A stretch of DNA of 64,000 bases from Blasia pusilla. Its lineage: Eukaryota; Marchantiophyta; Marchantiopsida; Blasiales. How positions within the stretch are numbered: position 1 is the stretch's first letter; each line of letters opens with the position of its first letter. Shown here in pieces: positions 10,711 through 22,600 of the stretch. The DNA lies in assembly GCA_050084515.1 (NCBI GenBank), contig CM114273.1, positions 21,514,001 through 21,578,000 of the forward strand. The letters run 5' to 3'. Under the pieces are notes generated by a model, which worked only from the letters and a program-made list of their open reading frames with translations, was not told where the DNA came from and searched no databases. Made by a program: the position numbers and the translations under genes.

Positions 10711-11100
10711 AACATGTATGAAATACACGAAATTCATTTTGGTGCCAACTCAATTGATTGGAGCAAGATTTGAAATAAATTTACATATTCGTCACTTTAC
10801 ATGAGCAATGACAAGTTTAGTGCATACAATTGACAACATTGAAAAAATTAACGCATTTTGATACATGACTATTTTGATCGTGTTTTTCTCCTGCAACATA
10901 CATGGTAGGGCAATCTTTGATAAGGAATTTAATCTTGAGTTGGATGTGTGCATCTACTAGCTTGCAATTTACCATATTGAACAGGTCGAGTTTCTATAAC
11001 AAGTATCTTTGTTGACATGAACACTAATTTAAACCCTTGAGGTGTTACGCTCCGATACTAATTAAAAAAATAGGATTAGTTTGTTGTTAAGAAATCTTAA
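10711..11100. other. AT-rich stretch without a recognised gene
   Basis: Both strands are full of stops. It lies between the copy B LTR remnants and the Copia polymerase fragment and may be part of the Copia 3' end. Confidence 0.4.
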
Positions 11101-11139
11101 TCCATCCTTCCTCACAATTTCTTTAGATTTCCTTCCTAA

Positions 11140-11790
11140 AAAGTTGATGATCCTCTACCGTATCGCTCATCTCGTACTATGATTAAAGAATTCTTTCAGA
11201 AAATTTAGAAGCTTTGGTTTATCACAACCCATAATAGTATCATCAAAATACAAAGTTAAGGTGACGTATCCTTGGTTGTTGAAGATAATCGTATAAATAT
11301 TTACTTAGTAGATGATTTTAAGTAACCTTGTTGGATAGAAAATTCCATTACTTTATACCAAATTTTCATTTTTTAATTCTCTAAATCCCCTAGGGATTTC
11401 CATGTAGATCTTATCTTAAATGTTTCATTAAGGAGAGTATTTTTCATATTATATAGAGTTGGTGATCTTTAAATTGTATTGATTAGCCAAAACAAATATT
11501 ACTTGTATCAAAGGTATTTTCACAATGTGTGAAAATATTTCGTCGTAATCTGATCCACACCATAGGTTTGAGAGTAGCTTTTAGCTTTTAATTTTGTTTT
11601 ATACGTATAAATATTCATATATAATTTAATTTTTATTATATATCTCTATTTATAGCATATGGGATTATTCTTGGAGCTACCGTAACAATTATCCATGTTT
11701 TATTACATATTCATTAATAAAAAGATCTTCATTAGTTGCTTTCCTTCTATGATCTCTCTAGAAAAATAGTATTGCTTAAGCAATAGAGTT
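11140..11790 (-). pseudogene. Copia reverse transcriptase fragment
   Basis: On the minus strand the frames read WYKVMEFSIQQGYLKSSTK (compare the Copia WYxKxDxFLxxxGF block) and then LYFDDTIMGCDKPKLLNFLK. There FDD stands where YVDD is expected in the catalytic palm. Stops and frameshifts separate the blocks, so no enzyme is made. Confidence 0.75.
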
Positions 11791-11849
11791 AGGCTCTTCT
11801 AAAATTTTCAATCTCACATAAGATGAACTTATTTGCTAACTCATCCATC

Positions 11850-12900
11850 TTAGGCAGTGAGTTTAACTTTAAGCTAAACTCATGTATGTAAGCTCTTGGG
11901 AACCCTACTTACCTTAAATGCAATAAATACATACCATCTTAAAACTCTTGGTACTCCACAATGAATTGGTCTCTAATTAACTATTTAAACTCCTCCCAAC
12001 TCAAAGAGAACATGGTGCATGAATGTTCCTTATCATGGGGTGTCCACGATTGGAGCGTATGATCCTTTAAGAATGTGACTACTAGGGTAATCTTGTCCTC
12101 CTCCTCTTCTTATTGTGCTTCAAAGTAAATCCCAAATTCAGTGAGGAACTCCTTGAATTATGTGAACATTCCATTAGAGATGGATGTTATAATTATCTCC
12201 CGTTTAGTATTTAGTGTGTCACGATCTCGTTACTACTTTGCACTCAAACACACTCACATTGACCATAGTTTGGGTCAATAAACCTTACATTTTGAGTCTC
12301 GATCTCAAGAAATCCCTCAAGCTTACCATATGTGGACGAGGGCAAGTTCCAATATTACCCATCACTCCCTAACATAGACAAGTAATTAAAGATGTGAGCT
12401 AGAGTTTCTTGATAGTCTAGGGACTTTAAATGGGACTAGCTCGCACGGTAGGCCCAAACCTCATAATGGAGCTTGGCTGAGTCTTTAATCAATATTCAGT
12501 ATTTAATTTATAGATTAAGATCCAAGGTTGGCGTTGAAACCACTTGTGGCTTACCTCGATTTGGCTAGATGTCAAAACCCAACTACCAACCTCTTAATGA
12601 ATTATGTGCCCTTTGGTTCATCCTCGTGGTTCGCAAGGTGAGGGTTCAGATTCCAAACATCCTTGGAGATCCTCCGTCTTATATATAATTCTAGAAATAT
12701 CCATCCCCTCCACACATTTAGGGAAGTCATATTCGGTTGCTCCTTGTGGCCTTCAACAAACTATCATTCCAATAAGGTAGGAATGGTTTTCACATCTTTG
12801 CTCATGCATTCGTTATAACGTAGGATGTATCTCCAAATTTTATTCTTCTTGTATATCCTTACGCTTACCTCCAAAGCTAGTAGGTGAGTTCTCCTTAAAC
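11850..12900 (-). mobile_element. Ty3 leader and gag fragment nested in Copia
   Basis: At 12.22-12.90 kb the DNA is related to the LTR-like leader of copy A (shared CACGATCTC, CAAGCTTACC and GGGCAAGT blocks in the same order). At 11.87-12.15 kb the minus strand reads a gag-like frame: EFLTEFGIYFEAQ, DKITLVVTFLKDHTLQSW, SWEEFK, LIRDQFIVEYQEF. Both are in minus orientation, as expected for a leader followed by gag. The piece separates the Copia integrase from its reverse transcriptase. Confidence 0.65.
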
Positions 12901-12929
12901 TTCATATCTCTTAAAATAATAAACTTTCC

Positions 12930-13560
12930 ATCAATTTATCGTTGAATACTTTGGCTTCCTCATCATATCCCAAAAAATTGTGTTACTGTTGATGTGCATC
13001 CAACTTCCTTCATTTCTCTTTATGAACATAGGTAAAGGTATGATATCAAAATATATTGAGAAAAGATAGATCAAGGCTCTTTTCAAACCATAGATTGTAA
13101 GGCGTCTTATCTTCATCAATCGCCTTTGGTGGATGGTCCATTTTGAAGATAGTTGGCCATATATATAGCCTCTGCCTTATAGGATTTCTTAAGATTTTGT
13201 TGGAATATCGTAAAAGAGCACCCCCAATGAATATACTACTCCTTTGTTGTGTTGAGGTGTATGAGGGGTTTCAAATTGGCATTGAATGCCATATTTTACA
13301 CATCAAACATTAAAGTCTCTATATTTTTACTCTCCTCTATCATCACAACTTTTGGATGATCTTTAATTTTCCTCCCCTTTGAGGTCTCCATATCATTCTT
13401 TGACTTCTTGAACGTATTAATTTTTGTACGCTTATACTTCATTAATTATAATAACTGAAACCTCAAATACTCATTCATAAAGGTGATGAAGAATTGATAA
13501 CTCGGGTTTTTAGGAATAGACATAGGTCCATATACATCACAATGTGTAGGGAAAAGTAAT
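12930..13560 (-). pseudogene. Copia integrase fragment
   Basis: The minus strand reads a Copia integrase with stops. It begins HCDVYGPMSIPKNPSYQFFITFMNEY, which has the HxDxxGPM start of the core. Later come SYKAEAIYMANYLQN (compare FWAEAVxTAxYLxNR), KTPYNLWF, KLDAH and FLGYDEEAKVF. The catalytic middle (DNGGEF block) is not recognisable. It continues from the GAG-pre-integrase segment to its right. Confidence 0.8.
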
Positions 13561-13911
13561 GCACCGGGTGTTGTTCAACTTGGATGTGGTTCACAAGTGA
13601 ACTGCATAACGGAAGTTCCTCTATCTTAGCGCTCTCCGAACCCTTGACCAAAACTTTGTTTTTTCATTTCCTTCATCCTATTTTGACTTATGTGACCAAG
13701 TCTTTGATGCCACATCAAGATGTTGTTCATGAAAGCTATCTGCAACTGTACTTCTTAGACATCTGAAGATAACGGATTGTCTAAGAACATATAATTTATT
13801 TATAAAAGTAAATATTGCTATAACATCCTTGTCAAGGCTTAGAAAAATGCAACATATGTTTTTGATTAAAATTTCTCCACCAACTTCATCCAATTGATAA
13901 ATTGATAACAT
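13560..13911 (-). pseudogene. Copia GAG-pre-integrase fragment
   Basis: A 77-codon frame (13911-13678) reads MLSIYQLDEVGGEILIKN, then LYVLRQSV, and matches the LLSVxQLxxxG...LYxL pattern of the pre-integrase domain. A shifted frame then gives a HQRLGHISQNRMKEM-like segment, matching the HxRLGHxS motif. Confidence 0.75.
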
Positions 13912-14050
13912 GTTTCTTAGCTAGATCAATTAGATACATGATATCATGAATAGTTTTCACTTATTATTCATTCAATTTGACCTTGGATCTTTATTAGCCA
14001 CGTATTTTCGCGGTTTAGTTATCTCCCAAAATATTTTGTTGTTGTAAGGA

Positions 14051-14318
14051 GATGTTGGGGTCATGGGGAAAAATTGATAAAACAATCTTTATCGAGTGCC
14101 ATGGGTTGTGCAGTAGCAGAATTTGCATATAATTGATGGTGTAAAGAGATGATTCTATACAATGTTGCCTCCTTGATAACCACTTTCTTAATTCAAATTT
14201 CCTTCTATTCTATCTATGGGTCTTCTATACTTATGGGGATATCCCCAGTAATCACATCGTTGATTTGATTATACTCTATCTATAATTTTTTGCATTATCT
14301 CAAAGAGATTATGCAACA
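14051..14318. other. Stretch between Copia and palindrome
   Basis: Probably the degraded Copia gag/protease region. No motif is clear enough to call. Confidence 0.3.
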
Positions 14319-14508
14319 AACATCCACATAACACAACACCGATCTTCCCAACACACGGGTAGATTCACTCACAAATAGAATATACTCACGCATATACATT
14401 GAGGCCACATAATATTATGTGGTCTCGATGTACATGCATAAGTTCATTTTTTTATGTGTGTGGATCTATCCGTGTGTTGGGAAGATTGATGTTGTGTGAT
14501 GTGGATGT
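14319..14508. repeat. Near-spacerless palindrome with 94 bp arms
   Basis: Arms 14319-14412 and 14413-14508 meet at AATATT. They share ATTATGTGG, CCGTGTGTTGGGAAGAT and GATGTGGATG in mirrored positions. A third, single copy of the arm lies at about 45563-45660 inside Ty3 copy C, so the arm is a dispersed repeat. Confidence 0.85.
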
Positions 14509-15011
14509 AACCATTGATGTGGATTTTCTCGCGAAATGTATGCGCACGACAGAGTCGAGGAGAAGAATGATTGATACAAAAATGATGGGGACTAATCCTC
14601 TATATTCATATAGAGGATTAAGATACAAAAAGCGTAGAGACTAATAGTGAATTTGGAGGATGGATGCTGCAAGGAAATTAAAGAGACAAAATGAGTCTCT
14701 ATTTTTTTCTTTCTAGAGGAGTGGTATGAAAAGATGAAATATACGAGTCTCATGGGGATTTTTAGTGCATGATCTTAAGGGCACAAAATATAAATTCTCT
14801 ACCTGACAAAGAAGAGTAAGGTGATAATGTGTGAACAAACTCGTGTGGACATGGTACAAGTGTAGGCAAAAGCAATGAGCTATACATACAACAATCCAGG
14901 TTGCTCAAAGCACGAGTGTAGAAAACAACAACCATCCCCATAGATATGAGTTATCTTGAGGCTATTACTTTGGATGGTTTAGTAAGCCACATGACTTAAT
15001 GTTGGTCACTG
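14509..15011. other. No gene seen
   Basis: Contains a recurring GATGTGGAT...CGCACGACAG block (14517-14556) also present in Ty3 copy B at 6733-6757. Otherwise featureless. Confidence 0.4.
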
Positions 15012-15442
15012 GAAATAATAGGGCATCTCATAAAGCGGAACGTAAGTCCCACGACATCTTTCGAGTGTTTGATTATAAAACATCGACGACATATGTTTAC
15101 TTCAGTTCATTTTAGTAGATGCGGTATTGTACACACTATGCGACCTAAATAGATGGGGATTGGGCATCTTAAATTTTAGGTTGTAGTCATGGACGTCAAG
15201 TTCATGATTTTGTTTATAGACTTACAATCTTTTGAGTGCCGGTTGTTGGTGGAGGTGGATGGGCATCTCCTTATGTCACGCCGTCCAACTCCAATCCCTG
15301 TCTATTTAAGTCACGTACTATGTAAAATAAAGTATGATATCTAATAAAATGAGATATGCTATGAGGTAAACATATGTTTTACAATCAAGCACTCGGAAGA
15401 CGTTGTGAGACTTAGGTTCGACTTATGAGACATCTTATTATG
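15012..15442. repeat. Foldback-type inverted repeat
   Basis: A left arm at about 15012-15172 and a right arm at about 15283-15442 are imperfect reverse complements. Shared blocks include TCGAGTGTTTGATTATAAAACAT against its complement (TGTTTTACAATCAAGCACTCGG), and AAATAGAYRGGGATTGG. A spacer of about 110 bp separates them. No terminal motif or target duplication was defined. Confidence 0.8.
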
Positions 15443-16634
15443 GACATTACTTGGGACCCGTGAGGGAAACCTTAAATGCCCGATTTAATTTATTCAACTT
15501 CTTTTACATGACAGGCATACATGTCACAAATCATACATTCATCCATATTATTATGGGAGAGTGCCTTCTTGATTTACATACATTTTTTTCACACGGAATA
15601 GTTGAAGATGCTATGGATGACAATAAAAAATTTGAATTTATGCGTTGCATCATTCAACCTTACATTACTTTTTAAATACTTTTTTATTTCCCATTAACTC
15701 TTAAACATTCTTTTATTTCGCATGCTTGACGAGGACACCTTCTAGCGTTAAAATTTTTTTTTTATAAACGTACCTCCTCGAATAATAATATAAACGATGA
15801 CCTAAAATTTCGTAATAACGCGCTTTGTTTGAGAGGTAGAGAGAGAATAACCCACTTTCAAACCCCGACTCCAGAATCCGTCGGCCACGTCTTGTCTACC
15901 CGTTTCGAGTTCATACGGTCGAGCTTTGACGCGCCCTGTCAGTGAGTGGCGCGGACGTGATCAACCCCGACATTGCCATCCATGGCTCCCGTCGAACGGA
16001 CGAGTCCGAACGCCCGGACCAACATAAAGAAACAAACACATGCCAAGAGTCCGGTAGGTGATTACACTAATCAGAGGTCGTAATCCGAGGTTGAACCTAA
16101 CAGCTAAACTGGGGCATCCGACGGCACGGCAGCGCTGTCCCGCCGCTCCCACGGCCGAGATCGCCCACACAGATGGCGGATACAGACGCGCAACGTGGAC
16201 GTTTTCCCACAGGCACAACATGCACAGCCGAGCGCCGCTACGTACAGTAGCCCTCTCGAGTCACGAATACGGGCCCGCCCGTCCCGCACAGGCTCAGGCA
16301 CAGGGACGAGAGGGAGGGAGAGGGAGGGAGAGGGAGAGAGCGCATGAGAATCGATCGATCGTCGAGCAGCGGGCGGGCGGACGGAGGAGGGAAGGGCGTG
16401 CAGGGAATCGGCCGGGACTATGGGATAGGCTGGGGAGGAGGCTCGCTGAGAGGAGTAGACGAGCTGTGCGGCGGAGAATTGCGGGGTGGGGATTTGAGCT
16501 CCCGCTTGCGGCGTGAGAAAATGTTCTGTAGGTGGCAGAAGTGACGGGAGGAGGAGAAGTGAAGCGTTGGAAATAAGGGTGTAGAGCCAGAAGAAGAAGA
16601 AGAAGAAGGAAGACATAAAGGAAGGAGAGGAGCG
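15443..16634 (+). promoter_or_regulatory. Upstream region and 5' leader of the RSA1-like gene
   Basis: The composition changes from AT-rich to GC-rich near 15.83 kb. From about 16300 the plus strand is purine-rich (GAGGGAGGGAGAGGGAGGGA, later GAAGAAGAAGAAGAAGGAAG), typical of a plant 5' leader. The RSA1-like start codon follows at 16635. No TATA box was assigned. A 264-codon frame on the opposite strand is a by-product of this composition. Confidence 0.5.
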
Positions 16635-19600
16635 ATGGATCAGTGGATGCAGCGGGGAGGAGCGGCATCGCAGCAGACTGCTCTGTCGCATCTTTCTCAG
16701 CAACAGCAGCCGCAGCCGGTATGAGAGAGGCGTAGAATATATTGGAATGTTTTTCTCCGTGCTGTGGTTGGGTAGGTTAGGGTGAAATGGTGACGGTGTG
16801 GCTACGTGGGTCTGGAGGCAGGGTTGATGGGAAGGTAGAGGGCGCCGAGGATCTAGACGTCCACAGGAACGCACTCTTGTCACCTTTTTGCCATGCAATG
16901 GGGGATTGTGCTCCTTGAATATATTGATTTATTTGTCACTTCATCACAGACCTTTAGGGCTAGAAACGAAAAGTTTCCCGCAGAGGTCTTTAAGTTTTGG
17001 GGTTTCTCCTTGCTGGTATGGACTAGAAGACTTGAAGCCAGGGACAGCTAGTCTGGGAAGATGGATGCAGCTTCCCGGCGTTCCCTATGTGGTGCGTAAT
17101 GAAAAATGAAATCTTTCGCTGTAGGAGGGTGGATTATTTGATGGACCTTGTATCTGATAGAGCCGCGGGTCCGTTTTCTTGAAGGGTGGTTACGAAGGTA
17201 GGCTCATGAATGGCCTAGGGTTGAGATTATCTATCAGTGCACTCCTCTTCCTGTTCAATTGGATTCGAGTCAGTTGCCACAACTTTTGGCGCTCGCCTCG
17301 TGCTTGAAGTGTATTCGGAAATCTTGGAAAATCACTGCCCCCTTTCACGCATTTTTGTACGTTTCAGCTGGGGAAAGTGTCGATGAGAAGTAGGTTCTTG
17401 GCAGATTGTACCTCTTAGTGTGTCTGGGAGATCTTGCTTGAACAGTTGCGGTGTCCGTTTTTATTTCTGGGAAATTGAATTGTGTACCCTTCTCCAGTCA
17501 GGGCAAAAGTCGCTACGATCCCTGTTTCACATACTTTTTTAGATTACTTCTCAGAAATTGTCCCTTAGCCTTGAACCCTTTCTTGTCTTATTTCTGAAGA
17601 TGTGAGCTTTACCCTCACAATGGTGTCGAGATGTGAACAGATCCATGACGGGAAAAGTAAATGTTAGTTAGGTTAGCAGATGGAATACAGTCCTGCTTAT
17701 TGTAACGTTGAACGTCTGACCCGAGTGTTTCTTTTGATGAATTTAAAGAAAATGAAGATAAGAATCAATAAAGTAGATGAAGAAGTTGGGATCGTATGTG
17801 GGCAAGGACCATGCTAGTATCCGCATTTGGCATTATCCTGAGGATGATGTTTTTTTGATGGGTCAAGGGTTTGTGAGTGTTTCATCAGAATGTTGGCCAG
17901 TAGATTATCAGCTCATCTTTTCGTTCCTCAAGATTTTACTCTTAGCTGGTTTGACTCAATATTTGTACTTCTTAATGAGTGATAGTAATGAGTAATGTTG
18001 TGGCATTGACTGTCTAACTTTATGCAGTAGGGTTCGTTGGTGCTTAGGCTTCTTACTGAGTTTTATAATCTCGTACAGCAGGCCCACCAGCAGACGGCCC
18101 AATATGTGTACTCATCCAGCTCATACTCCGGGCAGCAGGGAGCTGCCCCTTCTTCAGCTGCCAGTGCTGCTTATGTTCAACAGCAATCTTACACTCAACA
18201 AACTTATGGTCAGCAGAACTACAGTCAGCAGGTACTGGTTTCTTTATTTCGACTTTGATCTGCCCTGTGCATTCCATCCTTCTCGTAGCATCTTTTTGTT
18301 GCGAGATGGCTGGTTTAACTACTCTGGTGCAGGTTGAGTGTTGCATCACAATGGGTCTTGGCCTCCAGCTTTGACCACTGCTCAAAATGTGTGGAGGTTT
18401 CTGACTATTTCCAAGGAACAATTTTGCAGCCCCAAGGTGCTGTAGCTGCTACTGGTTATGGTAATGTTACAACTTACAGTGCTGTTGGAGGACCGGCTCA
18501 ACAACAAGCTGCCCAACCTCAAGCTGTACCATGGTCTCAGCAGGCTTCAGCTCCAACAGCCCAACCCAGTGATCAGCAACAAGGGGCCTATGGACGGGCT
18601 TCCACAGGAGTTGCCTCTGCTGCAAGTGGGGGTGGGTCCTCTGTTGGAGCTGGTCAATATGGTGGCCAGTATGGAAGTGTTTATGGAACTGCTGCACAGA
18701 GTAATACTCAACAGGTATAACAGTTACAGAAATCCTTGTATCACTGGAACACTGAACGTGATCATGTCAGATTTTTTTCTCCATTTTCAATATGTTTCTT
18801 GTAACCTGTGTTTAGACTGGGTCTTTTGCTGAAGTAGCCAAAAGACTTGTGCATCTGTTTCCTCGGGTTACTGAAAGGATGGTACTGTGGCAAGTTGCTT
18901 GGATCAAGTGGAAGGGGCGTTGTGTCACCAGATTTTCAGACCCAAGGGCCTGCTGGTAGTAGGGGTTCTGCGGCGTATGGAGCTGCCCAAGATAGGGCTA
19001 TCAACACTGGAGCTTCGTATGTTGTAGGAGGTGCAGCGTCTGTGAGTGCATCTGGAGTTTATGGAGCAGATGCTGCCAAATATGATGACACCGACAAATA
19101 TGGCACTGGTGCATCAAGTGCTAGCTATGATGGGAAGAGTGGTGAGTATGGGGGTGGATCTTCTCCCTCAGCTTACAACCAGAAAGGGGCTGATCAGTAT
19201 GGTGCCAACTACAATGTGAAAAGCTCAGACTACTCGCAGTCGGACAGGGGCCAATATGGACAAAATCAGGCTGCTTATGGTCAAGCAGATTCGCAAGGTG
19301 GTGCTGGGGCTAGGCGATATCACGAAACCCATGCAGTGATGGCAGTAGCCCAAGCTCAACAAAGACAGGTGTCTAAGCAGACCATCTATACAGTCTGTGC
19401 TTCCATTCCTTGTTATGGGTGGTACAGTGCTTTGTAGTAGGATTTTCGCCCCCAGCTGTGAAAAGAAGTTCGGGAAGTATGTGGGCTGAAAGTTTCTCAT
19501 CCATTTCTGAAGGGATTTTCAGTTCCCATGTTTCCATGGAGAAGTGTTGGGGGAACTTTCTGGTTTTGGATTGTTTCTTGACAGTTGCAGATATGCAATG

Positions 19601-22600
19601 GATTGATTGATGGCTCTCCTGTTAGGAAGATCTATCAAAGAATTGTGGACTCATGTTAGAGAAAAAGACAGCTTCTGCTTGAAAGAAGCAGTGGAGTACC
19701 TGATCGTTCCATTCCCAGGGTAGATTCAAACTTTTGAGCAAAGTTTTTGTAGTGTGAGTAGTCATTTTTGCAGAGTAATAATTGTCCTTGTTGTTGGGTA
19801 ATGACAGCAGCAACAGCAACAACAACAGCAACAGCAACAACAGCATGATCGCCAGGAGCAGCAAGTATGTATCATTACTTATAATTTTGTACCTGCTCTG
19901 AACTTTGGATGTGATGAAGAGGGCTAGTTTGTCTAAACCTTATGAGCGCCAGTTTGTTGTGGGGGCTTGGATGGAATGTGACTGTAAGAGGTCAAATATT
20001 TTGTATTGTGAGGCTGGTGTTAAAGCAGTTCTCATCTGCAGAGTCAAATCCTTCGACAACAGCAAGCTCTCCAGGCACAACAAGCACAGGCCGCGGCAGC
20101 AATTCTCAACAGAGGGGCTGCATCGTCAGTTCTTGATGCGGGTGCCAGGTCTGTTTTGCATTGCATATGTGGAGCTGAGATTGTGCCGTGACTCATGGAA
20201 CTGCTTATAAATTTCCATAAGATCATACATGGATTTCCATTTTTTGCAGGTTGGATCTGTTGAGTAGCTAGGAAGTTCAAGGTTATGCTCTTCTTCCAGA
20301 TGCAGGTATTAATACAAGCAGTTACATCTGACAGGAACCAAGCTGATTATCTTGGTGGGGGTTCACGAAATGTCCCAAGGGTGGGCGGTGCCCAGGAATA
20401 TGGTGGACAAGTGAGAGGCTCACTTGGGGTTTCTTATGGAGTAAACAGGTCTGAGACTGATCCAGGCTTGCTAGTATCTCAGTATGGAGGTGCTGGTGGG
20501 CGGTCTACAGCAAATCCTGGGAATAACAGTGGCTATGGAGCACAGCAACAAGTAGGCATGTATGGTGGTTTGAATGCTGGAAGAGGTATCACAGGTCAGA
20601 TATATTCTCATACTGCTCCAGCGGTGGGTTATGGAGGTGTCCAACTACCTCCTGGAAGGGAATATAGTGCAGGTCGAGGGACTGGTGGTGGTGGCTACAT
20701 TGCAGGTGGTAGCCGTTCAGATCGCCCAAGCATTGGCAGCAGTCGTTTTGAAGACAGGAGGGATGACAGACCACCACCACGGCGAGATGGGCTTAGAGAT
20801 GATCGGAGGGGTGGAAGAGATAGGGATCGAGATCGAGGAAGGAACAGAGATCGGGAGCGTGATAGTAATAGGGATAGAGACCGCGGCCGGGAGGAGCCTC
20901 GCAAAAGAGAACGCAGTCCAGTTAGACCAGCGAGGGACCATAAGGAGCTTCCACCAAGCAAGCGAGAGGATAGAAGCAGCCGTAAAGAGTCTCCACGTCG
21001 CGATCAACCACATAGGTAGTGAATTCAGGAAGTCTATTAGTAACTGATCTGCTTGGCCGAAAATAACATAAATAACTGTTGAATGACCTTTTCTTTGAAG
21101 TTGTATCTAATGTGTACACGAAATAGCTCTGAAGGATAACCTTCATGACTTAGAATTACTGTTTCTACACTTTCTCTTAGTGGTGACTGTGGTGGTGGTT
21201 CCTCGATACTGTGCAGGATCATGTCACCTGCAAAAGAGAAAAGACGGGAGTATTTGTGCAAGGTTTCTTCCTCTGCCACATCTTGCTCTTAGTTTGTGGA
21301 TTGTGAACACAATGTTGTGCTGGTTGTCAGGTTAAGTGTGATTCCTCTAATGAAAGGAGAGCTAGCTGCAAACAAATAACGGTTAAAAAAGAAGCTTATC
21401 ATTGAATACGAAATAATGAACAAGATAAAACAGCCACTACAGTAATTCTTTCTATAAGGCTTTTCTAGAAGGCAGATGGTGAGGGTACACGTATGAACTC
21501 TTGAAAAAATTCTGAATGAGGTGAGATCTACCCAATTACTTGTTTGCAACCAACTTTTGTCTGCATGGTTAAGGCAAATTGGATTTCACATGGCATACTC
21601 AATGTAGGTGCTTTCTCATGACTATCTTTATTTTAGGTTGAGCCTTACATATTTGGAGAAACTGATCGAGACTACACAACTCTCTGCAAGCGCTACTCAA
21701 AACTATATGTGGTCCCAGAGTTTTCGAAGGTATCTTTCAAGGTTCAGTAGTTGCAGAGTGATACTTGTGGAAGCAAAGTTTAAAGAGTGCACGCAATTGT
21801 GATGTCATGCAGTTTTTTTATTTTGTAGTCAATTGTGTGGATTTGTTGTCCATCTCTCTAAAATGTCATATTCTCCGATTTCGTCTAGTGTGGTGTTGGC
21901 TGTGATATATGTGTATGCTGATTGTCACTCACATTTCCTGCAGCTTGTAGTGTGCTGGATGGGGAAGGATTCACAACATGCTCTTAATCAGCCTATCAGG
22001 TCTGTTGTCTTCTCTCTGGCTCCCCTTTAATCTCAGTGGTTGAGTCATTGTGTCTAGAAAACAACAGAGGTTGTCTGGGTGTCATGTGATCTGGGTGTCT
22101 TGTGATCTAAATTGGCTTTTGTAAGTCTTCCTTGTTGCAAGTTATATGCTGGTCCTCAACTTTCATGAATTGGAAATTGTTACTTGCTGAACTGGATTGA
22201 ACAACTCTGTGTCCGATGAATTTTTAATATGCTACCATCAAATTCACATGTGTTTCTTCCTGTGGGGAAGACAAGACAACTGACTCAACTTTCCCATGGA
22301 TTCTAGAATCAAATATTCGAGGAGAAAAAGATCCTTCTGTGAAAATCTTTAAGAACACAAAGATCACACACTTCCACATGTTACAGGAATAGTAACTTCT
22401 ATCCATATGAGGACTGTGACTTGTGGATTGGAAGCATGAAGGTTAATTGGAAGGTCAATGCATTGAAAGAAGATACCTCCTTGAATGAGGCCATAAAATT
22501 CGAAGGCTACATGTTTGTTAAGGAGTAGTGGAGACCATACGCAGGTTTTTCACTCTCAGCAGGGATGGAATAGGGAAGCTTTATGTGATTGCGATGCAGC

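Larger units (their letters stand above)
11100..14050 (-). mobile_element. Copia-type LTR retrotransposon, decayed and interrupted
   Basis: On the minus strand the Copia order is GAG-pre-integrase (13.91-13.56 kb), integrase (13.56-12.93 kb) and reverse transcriptase (11.79-11.14 kb). Between integrase and reverse transcriptase lies unrelated Ty3-type sequence (12.90-11.85 kb), so a second element probably inserted there. All frames carry stops. Confidence 0.8.

Noticed and set aside
16104-16898. 264-codon frame on the minus strand
   Set aside because: It lies opposite the purine-rich leader and first exon of the RSA1-like gene. The protein is Ser/Pro/Leu low complexity, as expected from pyrimidine-rich antisense DNA.
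20250-20281. Possible small RSA1 exon after TTTTTGCAG
   Set aside because: All three frames between this acceptor and the next GT contain a stop.
20574-21047. 157-codon plus-strand frame
   Set aside because: A shifted-frame shadow of RSA1 exon 7, whose own frame encodes the conserved Arg-Asp block.
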